Positions 1 through 9,402 are shown, counted from the first letter of the stretch. The stretch is DNA of 64,000 nt from Microbacterium halophytorum (GCF_002970975.1 NZ_PNFA01000006.1:186001-250000); one strand, 5' to 3'. Notes: generated from the sequence alone by a model not told the origin. A program made the numbers and translations.

Positions 1-1
1 C

Positions 2-820
2 GGTGCGAACCGCGAGGTCGTCGTCTCGGCAGGCGCCATCAACTCGCCGCAGCTGCTGATGCTCTCGGGCATCGGCCCCGCCGACCACCTGCGCGAGGTG
101 GGCATCGATGTGCGCGTGGACTCGCCGGGCGTCGGCTCGAACCTCGCCGACCATCCCGAGGGCGTGGTGCAGTGGGAGTCGAAGAAGAAGATGGTGCGCG
201 ATTCGACCCAGTGGTGGGAGATCGGCATCTTCGCGCCGACGGAGGAGGGCCTGGACCGCCCCGACCTGATGATGCACTACGGCTCGGTGCCGTTCGACAT
301 GCACACCTACCGCCAGGGCTACCCGACGGCCGAGGAGATGATCTGCCTCACGCCGAACGTGACGCACGCCCGTTCGCGCGGCACCGTGCGGCTGCGTTCG
401 ATCGACTACCGGGACAAGCCGAAGGTCGACCCGCGCTACTTCACGGACCCGGAGGGCCACGACATGCGGGTGATGACGGCCGGCATCCGGAAGGCGCGCG
501 AGATCATGGCGCAGCCCGCCATGGCGGAGTGGGCAGGGCGCGAGCTCGCGCCGGGGCCCGACGCGCAGACCGACGAGGAGCTGGCGGAGTACATCCGGAC
601 GACGCACAACACGGTGTACCACCCGGTCGGAACGGTGCGGATGGGCCCGGCGGACGACGCCGGGTCGCCGCTCGACCCGCAGCTGCGCGTGAAGGGTGTG
701 ACCCGGCTCCGCGTGGTGGACGCGTCTGCGATGCCGGAGATCGTGACGGTCAACCCGAACATCACGGTGATGATGATGGGCGAGAAGTGCGCCGACCTGA
801 TCAGGGCGGAAGGCGCCTGA
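2..820 (+). CDS. GMC family oxidoreductase (3' part)
   Basis: C-terminal part of a glucose-methanol-choline oxidoreductase; the 5' end lies outside the window. The frame is open from base 2. The first residues read GAINSPQLLMLSGIGP, the second GMC signature. The C-terminal half carries HNTVYHPVGTVRMGP, with the active-site His, and NPNITVMMMGEKCADLI, with the second catalytic Asn. The family uses FAD to oxidise alcohols in the cytoplasm. The closest recognisable relatives are choline dehydrogenases (BetA), but the substrate cannot be fixed from this half. The missing N-terminus would hold the dinucleotide-binding GxGxxG. Confidence 0.9.
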   Translation, partial: GANREVVVSAGAINSPQLLMLSGIGPADHLREVGIDVRVDSPGVGSNLADHPEGVVQWESKKKMVRDSTQWWEIGIFAPTEEGLDRPDLMMHYGSVPFDMHTYRQGYPTAEEMICLTPNVTHARSRGTVRLRSIDYRDKPKVDPRYFTDPEGHDMRVMTAGIRKAREIMAQPAMAEWAGRELAPGPDAQTDEELAEYIRTTHNTVYHPVGTVRMGPADDAGSPLDPQLRVKGVTRLRVVDASAMPEIVTVNPNITVMMMGEKCADLIRAEGA

Positions 821-923
821 TCGCATGCGACGGAGCGGGCCGGTGCCTTCGGGCGCCGGCCCGCTCCTCCGTTCCCCGCCGCCGCTCGCGTCGCTGGGCG
901 CACGGGCGCGGGATAATGGGGGC

Positions 924-1289
924 ATGGTGATGTGTCCGTGCGGGTGGGGCGAGTACGCCTCGTGCTGCGGCCCGCTGCACGAGGGCGAGCGCGCGGCGAC
1001 GACGCCCGAGGAGCTGATGAGGTCGCGCTACGCGGCGTTCGCCAAGGGCGACGCGTTCTATCTCGCCCGCACGTGGCACCCGCGCACGCGGCCCGACGAC
1101 GTCTCGGCCGATCCGTCCATCCGGTGGACGGGCCTCGACGTGCTGGCGTCGGCCTCCGACGGCGAGACGGGCACGGTCGACTTCGTCGCCCGCTACGTCG
1201 ACAGTTCGGGGCCGGGCGAGCTGCGCGAGCACTCGCGCTTCGCGCGCCGCGCTGGTCGCTGGGTGTACGTCGACGGCGACGTCGGCTGA
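924..1289 (+). CDS. YchJ-like SEC-C/UPF0225 metal-binding protein
   Basis: Small cytoplasmic protein of 121 residues in the UPF0225 (YchJ) family. The N-terminus CPCGWGEYASCCGPL is a SEC-C-like cysteine cluster expected to bind zinc, followed by the NTF2-like YchJ core with the typical ELMRSRYAAFAKGD segment. The frame is open further upstream, but ATG 924 is chosen because the cysteine motif starts three codons later and a GATAAT -10 box (912-917) sits six bases before it. That spacing implies a leaderless mRNA. The biochemical role of the family is not established. Confidence 0.85.
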   Translation: MVMCPCGWGEYASCCGPLHEGERAATTPEELMRSRYAAFAKGDAFYLARTWHPRTRPDDVSADPSIRWTGLDVLASASDGETGTVDFVARYVDSSGPGELREHSRFARRAGRWVYVDGDVG

Positions 1290-1311
1290 GGCCGGAGCCC
1301 GGCGTGGCCCG

Positions 1312-1779
1312 TCAGGCCCCGGACGCGCGCACGAAGTCGACGACGTGCGGCGCTCCGGCTTCGATCAGGTCGAGCGTCTCCTCGAAGCCGTCGCGGTCGC
1401 CGAACCAGGGGTCGCTGACGTCGGCGTCGGTCGCGCCGGGGACGAACTCCATCCAGAGGCGCGTGCGGTCGGGGTCGGCCCCGCGGCGCACGAGCGCGTC
1501 GCGGTGCTGGCGCGTCATCGCCAGGATCAGGTCGGCGGCCGCGTCGTCTGTGTCGCCCACCCAGCGGGCGGTGCGCTCGGGAACCGCGTAGCCGCGGGCG
1601 TCGAGGGCCGACGCTGCGCGCGGATCGATCGGGTTGCCGAGCTCTTCCGAGCTGATGCCGGAGGAGACGACCTCGGCGTCGACGCCGGCCTCCGCGAGCC
1701 TGTCGCGCAGCACGACCTCGGCCATGGGCGACCGGCAGATGTTCCCTGTGCAGACGGCGACGATCGTGGTGATGCTCAC
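1312..1779 (-). CDS. Low-molecular-weight protein-tyrosine phosphatase
   Basis: Cytoplasmic phosphatase of about 155 residues. The N-terminal P-loop CTGNICRS (CX5R, catalytic Cys10) and a later DPW with the general-acid Asp define the LMW-PTP family, which dephosphorylates phosphotyrosine proteins; related arsenate reductases share the fold. A GTG at 1788 is in frame, but it overlaps the -10 box TAGGGT (minus strand, 1787-1792). The GTG at 1779, seven bases downstream of that box, is therefore preferred. The gene is divergent from coaE with under 40 bases between the starts. Confidence 0.88.
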   Translation of the reverse strand: MSITTIVAVCTGNICRSPMAEVVLRDRLAEAGVDAEVVSSGISSEELGNPIDPRAASALDARGYAVPERTARWVGDTDDAAADLILAMTRQHRDALVRRGADPDRTRLWMEFVPGATDADVSDPWFGDRDGFEETLDLIEAGAPHVVDFVRASGA

Positions 1780-1816
1780 CCGACCCACCCTACTGCGAGC
1801 GCCCTAGGCTGGGCGC

Positions 1817-2410
1817 ATGCCCCTCATCGCACTCACCGGCGGGATCGCCTCCGGGAAGTCCACGATCGCCCGTCGGCTCGCCTCCCGCGGCGCGGTCGTC
1901 GTCGACGCCGACGCGACGGTGCGCGAGCTGCAGGCCCCGGGGGAGCCCGTCACGCTCGCGATCGGTGAGGCGTTCCCCGGCGTCGTCGGCGCGGACGGGG
2001 TGCTCAACCGCGCGGCGCTCGGGGGCGTGGTCTTCGGCGACCCGGAGGCGCTCGCCCGCCTGAACGCGATCGTGCATCCTGCCGTGAGGTGGGAGACGCA
2101 GCGGCGCTTCGCGGATGCCTTCGCCGCCGACCCCGAGGCCGTGGTGGTCTACGACGTGCCCCTCCTCGCGGAGGCGCGGGGAACGGCGGAGTGGGACCTC
2201 GTGGTCGTCGCCGACGCGCCGGCATCGATGCGAATCGGGCGGCTCGTCACCGAACGCGGAATGGCGGAACCGGATGCCAGGGCCCGCGTGGCGAACCAGG
2301 TGGGCGACGACGAGCGCCGCGCCCTCGCCGACGTCGTGATCGACACATCCGGAACGCTCGACGAGACGCTCGCGCAGGCCGACGCGCTGTGGGAGCGGCT
2401 CTCGCGCTGA
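1817..2410 (+). CDS. coaE: Dephospho-CoA kinase
   Basis: Catalyses the last step of coenzyme A synthesis, ATP-dependent phosphorylation of the 3'-hydroxyl of dephospho-CoA, in the cytoplasm. The protein has 197 residues, normal for the family, and opens with the P-loop GGIASGKST (residues 8-16). It also shows VVVDADATVRELQAPGE and the conserved YDVPLLAE segment. The start is ATG 1817, six bases after a TAGGCT -10 box (1805-1810), so the message looks leaderless. In many actinobacteria coaE lies just upstream of uvrB; here several genes intervene. Confidence 0.95.
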   Translation: MPLIALTGGIASGKSTIARRLASRGAVVVDADATVRELQAPGEPVTLAIGEAFPGVVGADGVLNRAALGGVVFGDPEALARLNAIVHPAVRWETQRRFADAFAADPEAVVVYDVPLLAEARGTAEWDLVVVADAPASMRIGRLVTERGMAEPDARARVANQVGDDERRALADVVIDTSGTLDETLAQADALWERLSR

Positions 2411-2511
2411 CCAGCGCCGGGCCCGTGCCCCTGTCGGCGGACGTCGACGAGCGCACAGCAGCGGGAGGCGGACCCAGGGACGCACCCGGCTCTCGCGCGT
2501 GCGTCGCCGCG

Positions 2512-4758
2512 CTATGCCTGAGTGCGCGGGCCTCGCACCGGCACGCCAGCGGCGTGCAGGAGGCTGCGCGCCGTGCGGTCGATCTCGCGCAGCATCGTCG
2601 AGTTCGCGCCGGGCATCGGGCTGATGGCGGCGTCGTGCATCGTCTCGTCGAGCGGGAGTCCGGCGATGTGGAGCGTCGCGTCGGGCTCGCCGTGCGTGCC
2701 GATCGCGCGGTTCGTCGCCGGGTCGATGTCGATGCCGGCCGTCGGCGCCCAGCCGCCGGCACGACGCCGCACCTCGAACGGGCGCAGGCGACCGGCCGCG
2801 CTCAGCGAGCGCACCAGCGGATCGGCGCTGTCACCCGCATCGTGCGCGTGCACGAGCGCGTCGATCAGCACGGGGGCGGCCACGGCCGAGCCGTGCACGC
2901 TGGTCTCCGCGCGGAACGCGCCGCCCTCGACCGTCACCCGCGCCGCCGGTCCGATGAAGCGGACGAGGCCGGCGGCGTGCAGCGCGAGCAGCTGCTGGTT
3001 GCGGAACCAGGGCGGGCCGGAGCCGGCCTGGCCGCCGATCGACAGCAGGCGCCGGTAGCCGCGGCGGCGCGATTCGAGGTCGAAGCCGCCGAAGGTGCCG
3101 ACGCGATGCGCGACGCCGCGCGCCGACGAGATCGACCACAGCGCGGCCTTCTCCGCGCTGTCGCGGCCGCGTGCGGATTCCGCGAGGTCGTGCGCCACGA
3201 ACTCGGCGACCCACGCGTCGTATTCGTCGACGCTCGCGAACCGGATGCCGCGACCGGGGAACATCAGCGCGTCGAGGTCGAGGCGGTCGGCGGGGTCGTC
3301 GACCGCCGGTGCGACGGCGGCGGCGAGCGCGGCGGGGAGGTCATCCGGATCGGCCTCGGTCGCGTCGATCGCGGCGAGGGCATCCGCGAGTCGCACGGCG
3401 CCGGGGGAGACGCGGTCGAGCGTCTCGTAGTAGTCGCAGAACGCGTCGCGCACGACGAGGGGCCACAGCTCGCGGTCGAAGTCGATGGGGCGGGGGCGCG
3501 CGGCCCAGTCGACGCTGCGGGCATAGCGCTGTGGGGCCTTGGGCGGCAGTGAGCCGTACAGCGTCTTGGCGCGATACGGCACACCGCGGTGCGAGCTGAC
3601 GAATAGTCGAGGCTCGCGGCCGGATGGCTCGTAGCGCAGGCCACCGGCGGCGGAATCGTCGGAGACGAAGCGCCCGCCGCGGTCGACGGTGAGCAGCGCC
3701 ATGGCGTCGAAGAAGCCCATGCCGAGCCCGCGCACGATCGCGTCGGCGCCATCCGGTACGTTGTCGAGCCGCTGATCGACGGGGCTGCCCTCGCGCACCC
3801 ACACGAGGCCCGCGGCGCTCGCCTGCTCGGCGAGGTGCCGCTCGGCGTCGGTCTCGGCGCGCTGGAGCCAGCCCGCAGCGACGACCGTCGCGTCGGCGGT
3901 GATCGTGACTGCGTCGAGCCGCGCGTCGGAGTGTTGAGCGTCCGTCGCAGCGGCGTGCGGTTCGGTGCGGCCTCCGTCCTCGGACACCTCCGTCGCGCCG
4001 AGACCGCGTTCTTCGGCGGCTCCGCCCGGCGCGAGGTGCAGCACGTCGCGGTCGCCGATGTTGGTGATCTCGACGACCCGCCCGATGTGCTCGTGCACGC
4101 GGATGCCGCCGGGCACCGCCGCGACGGCGCGCTCCCAGCACCACCGGATGTACTCGCCGTAGAGCGAGCGCGTCGGGTGCGACTCGGGGCGCTGCGTCTC
4201 GAGCTCGCTCCGGTAGTCATCGACCAGGCCTTCGCGGACCGCGTGCGTGCGGAAGACGCGCACATGCTCCGCGGGGATGCTCGCGATGCGGGCGCGGAGT
4301 TCCGCAGTGAACGCGTGCGACGCGTCCGGATCAGAATCCGCGCGTGCCTCTGCTTGCGGATCATCACTGTTCTGCGGTACGTCGTCCCGGTCGATGAGCA
4401 CGGAACGGCCTTCGTCATCCGGGTCAGGCCCCGCATCTCTGGGGGCCGCGCCGGGGACGTCCTCCGCGAGGGCGAGCTGGCACCACTCGTACATCGTGGG
4501 GCCCTCGTGCACGGGGCCCGCCATCGCCACGGAGTCGTCGGTGAAGAGCGTCACGGCGTGCGCAAGCGTGTTCATGCACAGCTCGCGCGTCTGGTCGGTG
4601 CGCCAGATGCGGCCCGCGCCGATCTGCGTGTCGTCGACGATGTGCACATCGATGCCGTCGGGGCCGAGGCGTTCGGCGTTCGCCGCAAGGCGGTCGAGCA
4701 GCAGGACGCCGCGGGGGCCGCCGCCGACGATCGCGATGCTGGGGCGGGGCGAGGTCAT
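2512..4758 (-). CDS. Large FAD/NAD(P)-binding protein
   Basis: Protein of 748 residues starting MTSPRPSIAIVGGGPRGVLL, a Rossmann GxGxxG for FAD binding. It resembles the FAD-NAD(P)-binding family represented by Pfam NAD_binding_9, with a second conserved stretch GADAIVRGLGMGFFDAMALL. Homologues are putative flavin oxidoreductases of unknown substrate, sometimes annotated as adenylate cyclase-like or HI0933-like; none of this is proven. Two acidic, low-complexity insertions (about residues 97-145 and 247-283, rich in D, E and A) interrupt the conserved fold and make it longer than usual. ATG 4758 is preferred over an upstream frame extension because the Rossmann strand begins right after it. 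Confidence 0.8.
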   Translation of the reverse strand: MTSPRPSIAIVGGGPRGVLLLDRLAANAERLGPDGIDVHIVDDTQIGAGRIWRTDQTRELCMNTLAHAVTLFTDDSVAMAGPVHEGPTMYEWCQLALAEDVPGAAPRDAGPDPDDEGRSVLIDRDDVPQNSDDPQAEARADSDPDASHAFTAELRARIASIPAEHVRVFRTHAVREGLVDDYRSELETQRPESHPTRSLYGEYIRWCWERAVAAVPGGIRVHEHIGRVVEITNIGDRDVLHLAPGGAAEERGLGATEVSEDGGRTEPHAAATDAQHSDARLDAVTITADATVVAAGWLQRAETDAERHLAEQASAAGLVWVREGSPVDQRLDNVPDGADAIVRGLGMGFFDAMALLTVDRGGRFVSDDSAAGGLRYEPSGREPRLFVSSHRGVPYRAKTLYGSLPPKAPQRYARSVDWAARPRPIDFDRELWPLVVRDAFCDYYETLDRVSPGAVRLADALAAIDATEADPDDLPAALAAAVAPAVDDPADRLDLDALMFPGRGIRFASVDEYDAWVAEFVAHDLAESARGRDSAEKAALWSISSARGVAHRVGTFGGFDLESRRRGYRRLLSIGGQAGSGPPWFRNQQLLALHAAGLVRFIGPAARVTVEGGAFRAETSVHGSAVAAPVLIDALVHAHDAGDSADPLVRSLSAAGRLRPFEVRRRAGGWAPTAGIDIDPATNRAIGTHGEPDATLHIAGLPLDETMHDAAISPMPGANSTMLREIDRTARSLLHAAGVPVRGPRTQA

Positions 4759-4862
4759 TCGTCCATTCTCGCGCGCGTCGCCGCGACGGGCCGCCCCGGG
4801 CACGCGCAGATGTCGTCGTGTTTCGTCATCCGGTGCCGCGGGCGCCCGGACGGAGGGGACAC

Positions 4863-4902
4863 GAGAGAGGGCGGTGCTCCCCCGGAGCCACCGCCCTCTC
4901 TC
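4863..4902 (-). terminator. Hairpin terminator after the wall-anchored protein gene
   Basis: Perfect 14-base inverted repeat (4863-4876 with 4889-4902) around a 12-base loop, directly downstream of the minus-strand stop at 4917. There is no T tract, as is common for actinobacterial hairpin terminators. Confidence 0.7.
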
Positions 4903-4916
4903 GGGCGCGAAGCGGG

Positions 4917-6503
4917 TCAGGCCCGCGTGCGCCGCGCGATCAGGAGGCTTGCGCCGCCCGCGAGCATGAGGCCCGCGGCGCCGATCGCGTACGGCAGGGT
5001 CGAGGAACCGCCGGTGACGGCGAGCTCGTCCGTGCCCGTGGAGTCGGTCTCGTCGGTCGCCGTCGTGACCTCCACATCGGTACCGGTGGGCTCTTCAGTC
5101 TCTCGGTCAGTGCCCGTGTCGGTACCGGAGTCGTCGGTGATGGTGTCGTCCGTGCCGGTGTCGTCGGTGGACGCGTCGGTACCCGTCTCGTCCGTGCCAG
5201 TGCTCGTGTCAGTGTCGTCCGAGTCGGTGCCCGTGGCGTCGGTGGACGTGTCGGTGTCGTCCGAGTCGGTACTGGTGCCATCAGTGGAGGTGTCGGTGCC
5301 GGAGTCGTCGGTGGACGTGTCGGTGTCGGTCTCGTCAGTGCCGGTGTCGTCCGTTGAGGTGTCGGTACCGGTGTCGTCGGTGGCCGTGTCGTCGGTGCTC
5401 GTGTCGGTGTCCGCCGTCTCATCCGCAGTGACGCTGAAGCTCACCGAGACCCGCTGAGTCTCTGTTCCCTCCGCCGTCTGTGTGATGTCGAGGGCGTATT
5501 CGCCGACGGGGAGAGGCTCGTCGAGCGCGAAGGACCACGTGCCGTCCTCCGCCACCGTGGTGGTTCCAGTGATCTGCGTTGAGCCCGTCAGTACGACTCC
5601 GACCGTGGCTCCAGGCGTCCCGGTGCCGGTGAGCTCGGTGGGAGCTCCCGACTCGTCGAACTCGGTCCCGTCGACGAACTCCGTGCCTTCGTCGTTGGGG
5701 GCGTCGACGATGACCTCACCGTCGTCGCCGTTGCCGAGGAAGTCTCCGACGCAGAAGTGCACTTCCGTGCCGCTGTGGCTGATGCCGGAGGGCACTCCGA
5801 CCATGATCATGTACTTGCTGTCAGCGAAAGTGATGTCGGAGAGGGCGTACCTCCATGTGCCCCCGGACACGGCGAATTCGTCGTGCAGCATCAGACTGGC
5901 TTCTTCATCGCCCTGCCCCTCGTCGACGACCTGAATGACGAGGTTGCCATCGTCACTCGCCTCGGCATACGTGCCGGAGAGTACGGCGGGCACGTCGCCG
6001 TTCAGGAAGAACTTGCCTTCCGAGATCTGCTCGATGGTCGGCTTCGGCGCCGCGGCGGGCTCGCCGACGGAGAACGATAGCTTGAGGAGAAGACCGGGGC
6101 CGGGCTCGGTTCCCGGAGCCTCGATCCGGAGGAAGTAGTTCTCGTCGGCGAGTGGGACATCCGAGATGTCATAGCTCCACGAGCCCCCTGACACGGAGAA
6201 GTCGTCCTCCAGGACCATCCGACCGGTGCTCTCCGATTGGATCTGGATGCGCAGCGTGTCGTCGGACGACGCCTTCTCGTACCAACCCGTGAGGACCTCG
6301 GGCACCTCGCCGTTGGCGAAGTGATCGCCTTCGGTGATCTCGTTGACAGTGGTAGGCAGTCCCTGCGACTCGGTGGGACACACGGGCACGGACGCGACAG
6401 GGCGATCGGTCTCCGGTGCCGCGGCGGCCGCGGATGACACGAAGAAGCTGCCGAACGCGATCGCGACGGCCGCGCTGAGCGCGAGCGGGCGGGTTTTGGT
6501 CAC
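4917..6503 (-). CDS. Secreted LAxTG cell-wall-anchored repeat protein
   Basis: Protein of 528 residues exported and probably anchored to peptidoglycan. An N-terminal signal peptide (residues 1-29, ending SSAAAAA) is followed by two homologous domains (about 52-144 and 153-251; both contain EGxxFxNGxVPxVL and FxVSGGxWxY). A bacterial Ig-like domain follows (about 272-358), then a long Asp/Thr/Ser stalk (about 360-473) built from TDxSTDDTGTD-like units. It ends with LAVTG (494-498), a hydrophobic helix and RRTRA. LAxTG is the signal known for class E sortases in actinobacteria. GTG 6503 is chosen because GGAGA lies six bases upstream and the signal peptide starts there. Function is unknown; a surface or adhesion role is inference. 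Confidence 0.85.
   Translation of the reverse strand: MTKTRPLALSAAVAIAFGSFFVSSAAAAAPETDRPVASVPVCPTESQGLPTTVNEITEGDHFANGEVPEVLTGWYEKASSDDTLRIQIQSESTGRMVLEDDFSVSGGSWSYDISDVPLADENYFLRIEAPGTEPGPGLLLKLSFSVGEPAAAPKPTIEQISEGKFFLNGDVPAVLSGTYAEASDDGNLVIQVVDEGQGDEEASLMLHDEFAVSGGTWRYALSDITFADSKYMIMVGVPSGISHSGTEVHFCVGDFLGNGDDGEVIVDAPNDEGTEFVDGTEFDESGAPTELTGTGTPGATVGVVLTGSTQITGTTTVAEDGTWSFALDEPLPVGEYALDITQTAEGTETQRVSVSFSVTADETADTDTSTDDTATDDTGTDTSTDDTGTDETDTDTSTDDSGTDTSTDGTSTDSDDTDTSTDATGTDSDDTDTSTGTDETGTDASTDDTGTDDTITDDSGTDTGTDRETEEPTGTDVEVTTATDETDSTGTDELAVTGGSSTLPYAIGAAGLMLAGGASLLIARRTRA
5070..5425 (-). repeat. Degenerate tandem repeats encoding the Asp/Ser/Thr stalk
   Basis: The DNA consists of degenerate 6- to 24-base units (gtcggtgtc, gtcgtcggt and relatives) that encode TDTSTDDTGTD-like repeats in the wall-anchored protein. 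Such tracts commonly vary in length between strains. The antisense frame reads as a Ser/Val repeat and is not a gene. Confidence 0.8.
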
Positions 6504-6798
6504 GTTGTTCTCCAGGAGAGTGCGCGGACGATGTCGGTCGAGGACGCCGCGGCGAGGCATTCGATGCACCTCGAAGCTGCACACGGCGGGCGACCGTTCC
6601 ACGCTAGGAGGTGCGCCACCTGCACCTCGCCAGGGGACTACCTAACTGTGTACCTATTCCTTCTCCGCGCGGCGCGTACTTCGGCGAGCAGCGGCCTCCG
6701 TTACGGTGGGAGAGCCGGCACATCGGCCGAGACCGCAGGGCAGATCCGCCTGCGGGGGATGACGAAGAGAGTCGGCCAGGACAAGGGATGGCTAGGTC

Positions 6799-9402
6799 GT
6801 GACGTCGGGACGAGCACAGCGCGAACCGCGCGAGGGCGAGCTCGACAGGGTTGCCCGGTCCGCGCTCGACGCCCGCGCGGGTCAGCGGTCGCAGCTGATC
6901 CAGATCGACGGCGGCATCGGCATCGGGAAGAGCATCTTCCTCGGCGACCTGCTCGCTTCCCTGGCGGCGGCGGGGGTCGCCGGCGATCGCCTGCTGCGCG
7001 TCACCGCCCGCCATCGGGATGCCCGCGCTCGGTTCGGGGCGCTGAGCGCCCTCCTCGAGACGATCCTTGGAGCCGAGGCGCTCGCCGATCCGGAGCAGGC
7101 CGAGGCGCGGGCGGTCGTGGCGCGACTCGCCGAGCACCTGCGCGGCAGCGAGATCGTGCTGGCCGTCGACGACGCCGACCTGCTCGCTCCGGATGAGCTC
7201 GACCTGATGAGGCAGCTCGTGCTGCTCCCGTCCGCGCCGCTGGTGACCCTGGTGCTCGCGCACCGAGACGGCGATGCGCTCGGCGAGGTGCTCGGCGCCG
7301 TGCGGAGCCGCGGAATGCTGCAGGAGCACGTCGCGCTCGGGCCTCTGAGCGACGCGGCGATCTCGGAGCTCGCGGCGGGGCTCGACGCTCGCCCGCACGA
7401 TCTGGTCGTGGCGGCGTCATCCGGCAACCCGCTGTTCGCACGCGTGCTGACCGATGCCTTCCGGCGGTACCCGGAGGCTCCGGACGCGGATGAGGCCCTG
7501 CGTCGCGCTGCGCAAGGCGGGTCTGGTGTGCTCGCCGCGGTGGTGGCGGACGATCTCCGTGCGCTCGGCGCCGATGCCCGTCACGTACTCGAGGCTCTGG
7601 CGGTTGCCGGGCAGCGCGCCGATGCCGTCGAGGGTCTGTCGGGCCTGGGCCCCGAGGCGTTCGCGGCGGGCGTGCGCGAGCTGTGCGCCCGCCGGCTGCT
7701 GGCGGGGCCGGGAGCCGCCCCGCTCCATCCGGTGATCCGGTACGCCGTGATCACGAACCTCGACGCTGACATGGGGGCGAGCCTGTACCGCCGGGCGGCG
7801 GCGCTCGATGGGCTCCCGCCGCGGGAGCGCGCCGAGCACCTGGCGCTGCTGGCGGATGCCCTGAGCGACGAGGAGACGAACGACCTGGTCCAGATCGGGC
7901 GCGCCTTGTGCGAGACGGCGCCCCTCGCCGTCGCGCGATGGATGCGGTCCGTCTCACCCGAGCGCCTCGATGTCGCGTCCCGCACGACCCTCGGGCAGGC
8001 GCTGCTGCGCGGCGGTGATGCAGGTGCCGCCGCCGGCGCCCTGCTCGACGCGCTGCCGCCCGGCGCGGAGGGCGGATCCGACGCCCGCGCACCCGGTGCC
8101 GATGCCGCGGGGGCCGCGGCGCTGCTCGCGCAGGCCCAGCAATCCGCGGGGCGGCACGACGAAGCGAAGCGCGCCCTGGCCTCGCTCGGGGGCATTCCTC
8201 TCGACGCATTCACGCCCGACGTACTGCGCGAGATCGCGGACGCGTCGATGCTCATCGACGGGGCGGCGGACGCGAGGCTCCTCGGCCGCCTGTATGATGC
8301 ACCCGGCGGCGAGCACCCCCTCGTCTCGCGCACCTACGAGGTGTTCGCTCTGCTGACCGAGGGCGAGACGGCAAAGGCACGGACGATGTTCACCTCGATG
8401 CCCGAGCGGTGGCTCATGGTGCCGGATGACGACCTGCCGGGCTGCCTCCTGCCGCTGGTGTTCGCGACATGGATCACCCACGTGCTCGAGCAGTACGACC
8501 GCTGCCGCGAGCTCAGCGAGCGCGGCGTCCGAGTCTCGCTCGAGCACGGCAGGGCCGATGTCCGAGCCCTGTTCCATGCCGTGCGCGCCTTCGCGCTGAT
8601 GCAGCTCGGTCGGCTCACAGAATCCGACGAGGCCGCGGAGCTCGCTGTGCGCGAGGCCGAGCTCCACGGGCCGCAGGGGGCGACGGCGCTGGCGCACTCG
8701 GTGCTCGTGGTGTCGGCGCAGGCGCGGGCCGCGGCGAGCCGTGAGAACGACGAACTGAGGCGCCGCTACGAGCGCCTCGTCTCTGCCGAACTGCCGCAGA
8801 TGGTGTGGTGGCGGCGCGTCGTCCTATCAGCGAGGTCGCGCGTGTCAGCGGGCCTTGGTGTGCCGGAGTCATCACCGGAGCTCATCCGGGAGCCCGTCGA
8901 CGCCATGTCGGCGGTGCGGTACACGGATACGGCACGCACCGCCGCTCGCGAGGGGAACGTCGAGTTGTCTGTGCGCCTGCTCGACCAGGCCCGCGCCATC
9001 GCGGTGGATCAAGGCCTGCGCGGGCAACAGGCCATGGTCGAGGCGCAGACGGCGGAGATGATGCTGCGGTGGGGGAACGTGCTCGAGGCGAAGAACCTCC
9101 TGGCCGGGGCGCAACCGGTGTTCGCCGAGCTCGGCATGGCGATGATGCAGGGCCACGCCCAGACGCTCCTCGCGTACGCCGACGAAGCACTCGCCCGCCG
9201 CTCGGCGCGCTTCGGCGCGCTCAGCGAGCGCGAGCTGCAGGTGGCCGAGATGGTAGCGGCCGGCATGAAGAACCGCGAGATCTCGGCCCACCTCGTACTG
9301 AGCCAGCGCACCGTCGAGAACCATGTCGCGCGGGTACTGCGCAAGCTCGAGGTCGAGAACCGCTTGGAGCTCGCGGCGCTCCTGGGCGACGACGGCCGGT
9401 GA
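6799..9402 (+). CDS. Large LuxR-family ATP-binding transcriptional regulator
   Basis: Protein of 867 residues with the LAL architecture. An N-terminal AAA/NTPase domain has the Walker A motif GGIGIGKS (38-45) and a Walker B-like LAVDDADLL. A long helical TPR-like middle follows, and a C-terminal LuxR helix-turn-helix (about 806-867, LSERELQVAEMVAAGMKNRE). LAL regulators are usually transcriptional activators responding to a small ligand. The gene is divergent from the LAxTG protein gene across 295 bases, which suggests, but does not prove, that it controls that gene. GTG 6799 is the first start before the NTPase domain; no clear ribosome-binding site is visible, so the start is tentative. Confidence 0.85.
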   Translation: MTSGRAQREPREGELDRVARSALDARAGQRSQLIQIDGGIGIGKSIFLGDLLASLAAAGVAGDRLLRVTARHRDARARFGALSALLETILGAEALADPEQAEARAVVARLAEHLRGSEIVLAVDDADLLAPDELDLMRQLVLLPSAPLVTLVLAHRDGDALGEVLGAVRSRGMLQEHVALGPLSDAAISELAAGLDARPHDLVVAASSGNPLFARVLTDAFRRYPEAPDADEALRRAAQGGSGVLAAVVADDLRALGADARHVLEALAVAGQRADAVEGLSGLGPEAFAAGVRELCARRLLAGPGAAPLHPVIRYAVITNLDADMGASLYRRAAALDGLPPRERAEHLALLADALSDEETNDLVQIGRALCETAPLAVARWMRSVSPERLDVASRTTLGQALLRGGDAGAAAGALLDALPPGAEGGSDARAPGADAAGAAALLAQAQQSAGRHDEAKRALASLGGIPLDAFTPDVLREIADASMLIDGAADARLLGRLYDAPGGEHPLVSRTYEVFALLTEGETAKARTMFTSMPERWLMVPDDDLPGCLLPLVFATWITHVLEQYDRCRELSERGVRVSLEHGRADVRALFHAVRAFALMQLGRLTESDEAAELAVREAELHGPQGATALAHSVLVVSAQARAAASRENDELRRRYERLVSAELPQMVWWRRVVLSARSRVSAGLGVPESSPELIREPVDAMSAVRYTDTARTAAREGNVELSVRLLDQARAIAVDQGLRGQQAMVEAQTAEMMLRWGNVLEAKNLLAGAQPVFAELGMAMMQGHAQTLLAYADEALARRSARFGALSERELQVAEMVAAGMKNREISAHLVLSQRTVENHVARVLRKLEVENRLELAALLGDDGR

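Noticed and set aside
3835..5457. A plus-strand open frame with Ser/Val repeats opposite the wall-anchored protein gene
   Set aside because: The repeats are the reverse complement of the Asp/Ser/Thr stalk. The minus strand has the signal peptide, the ribosome-binding site and the sorting signal.
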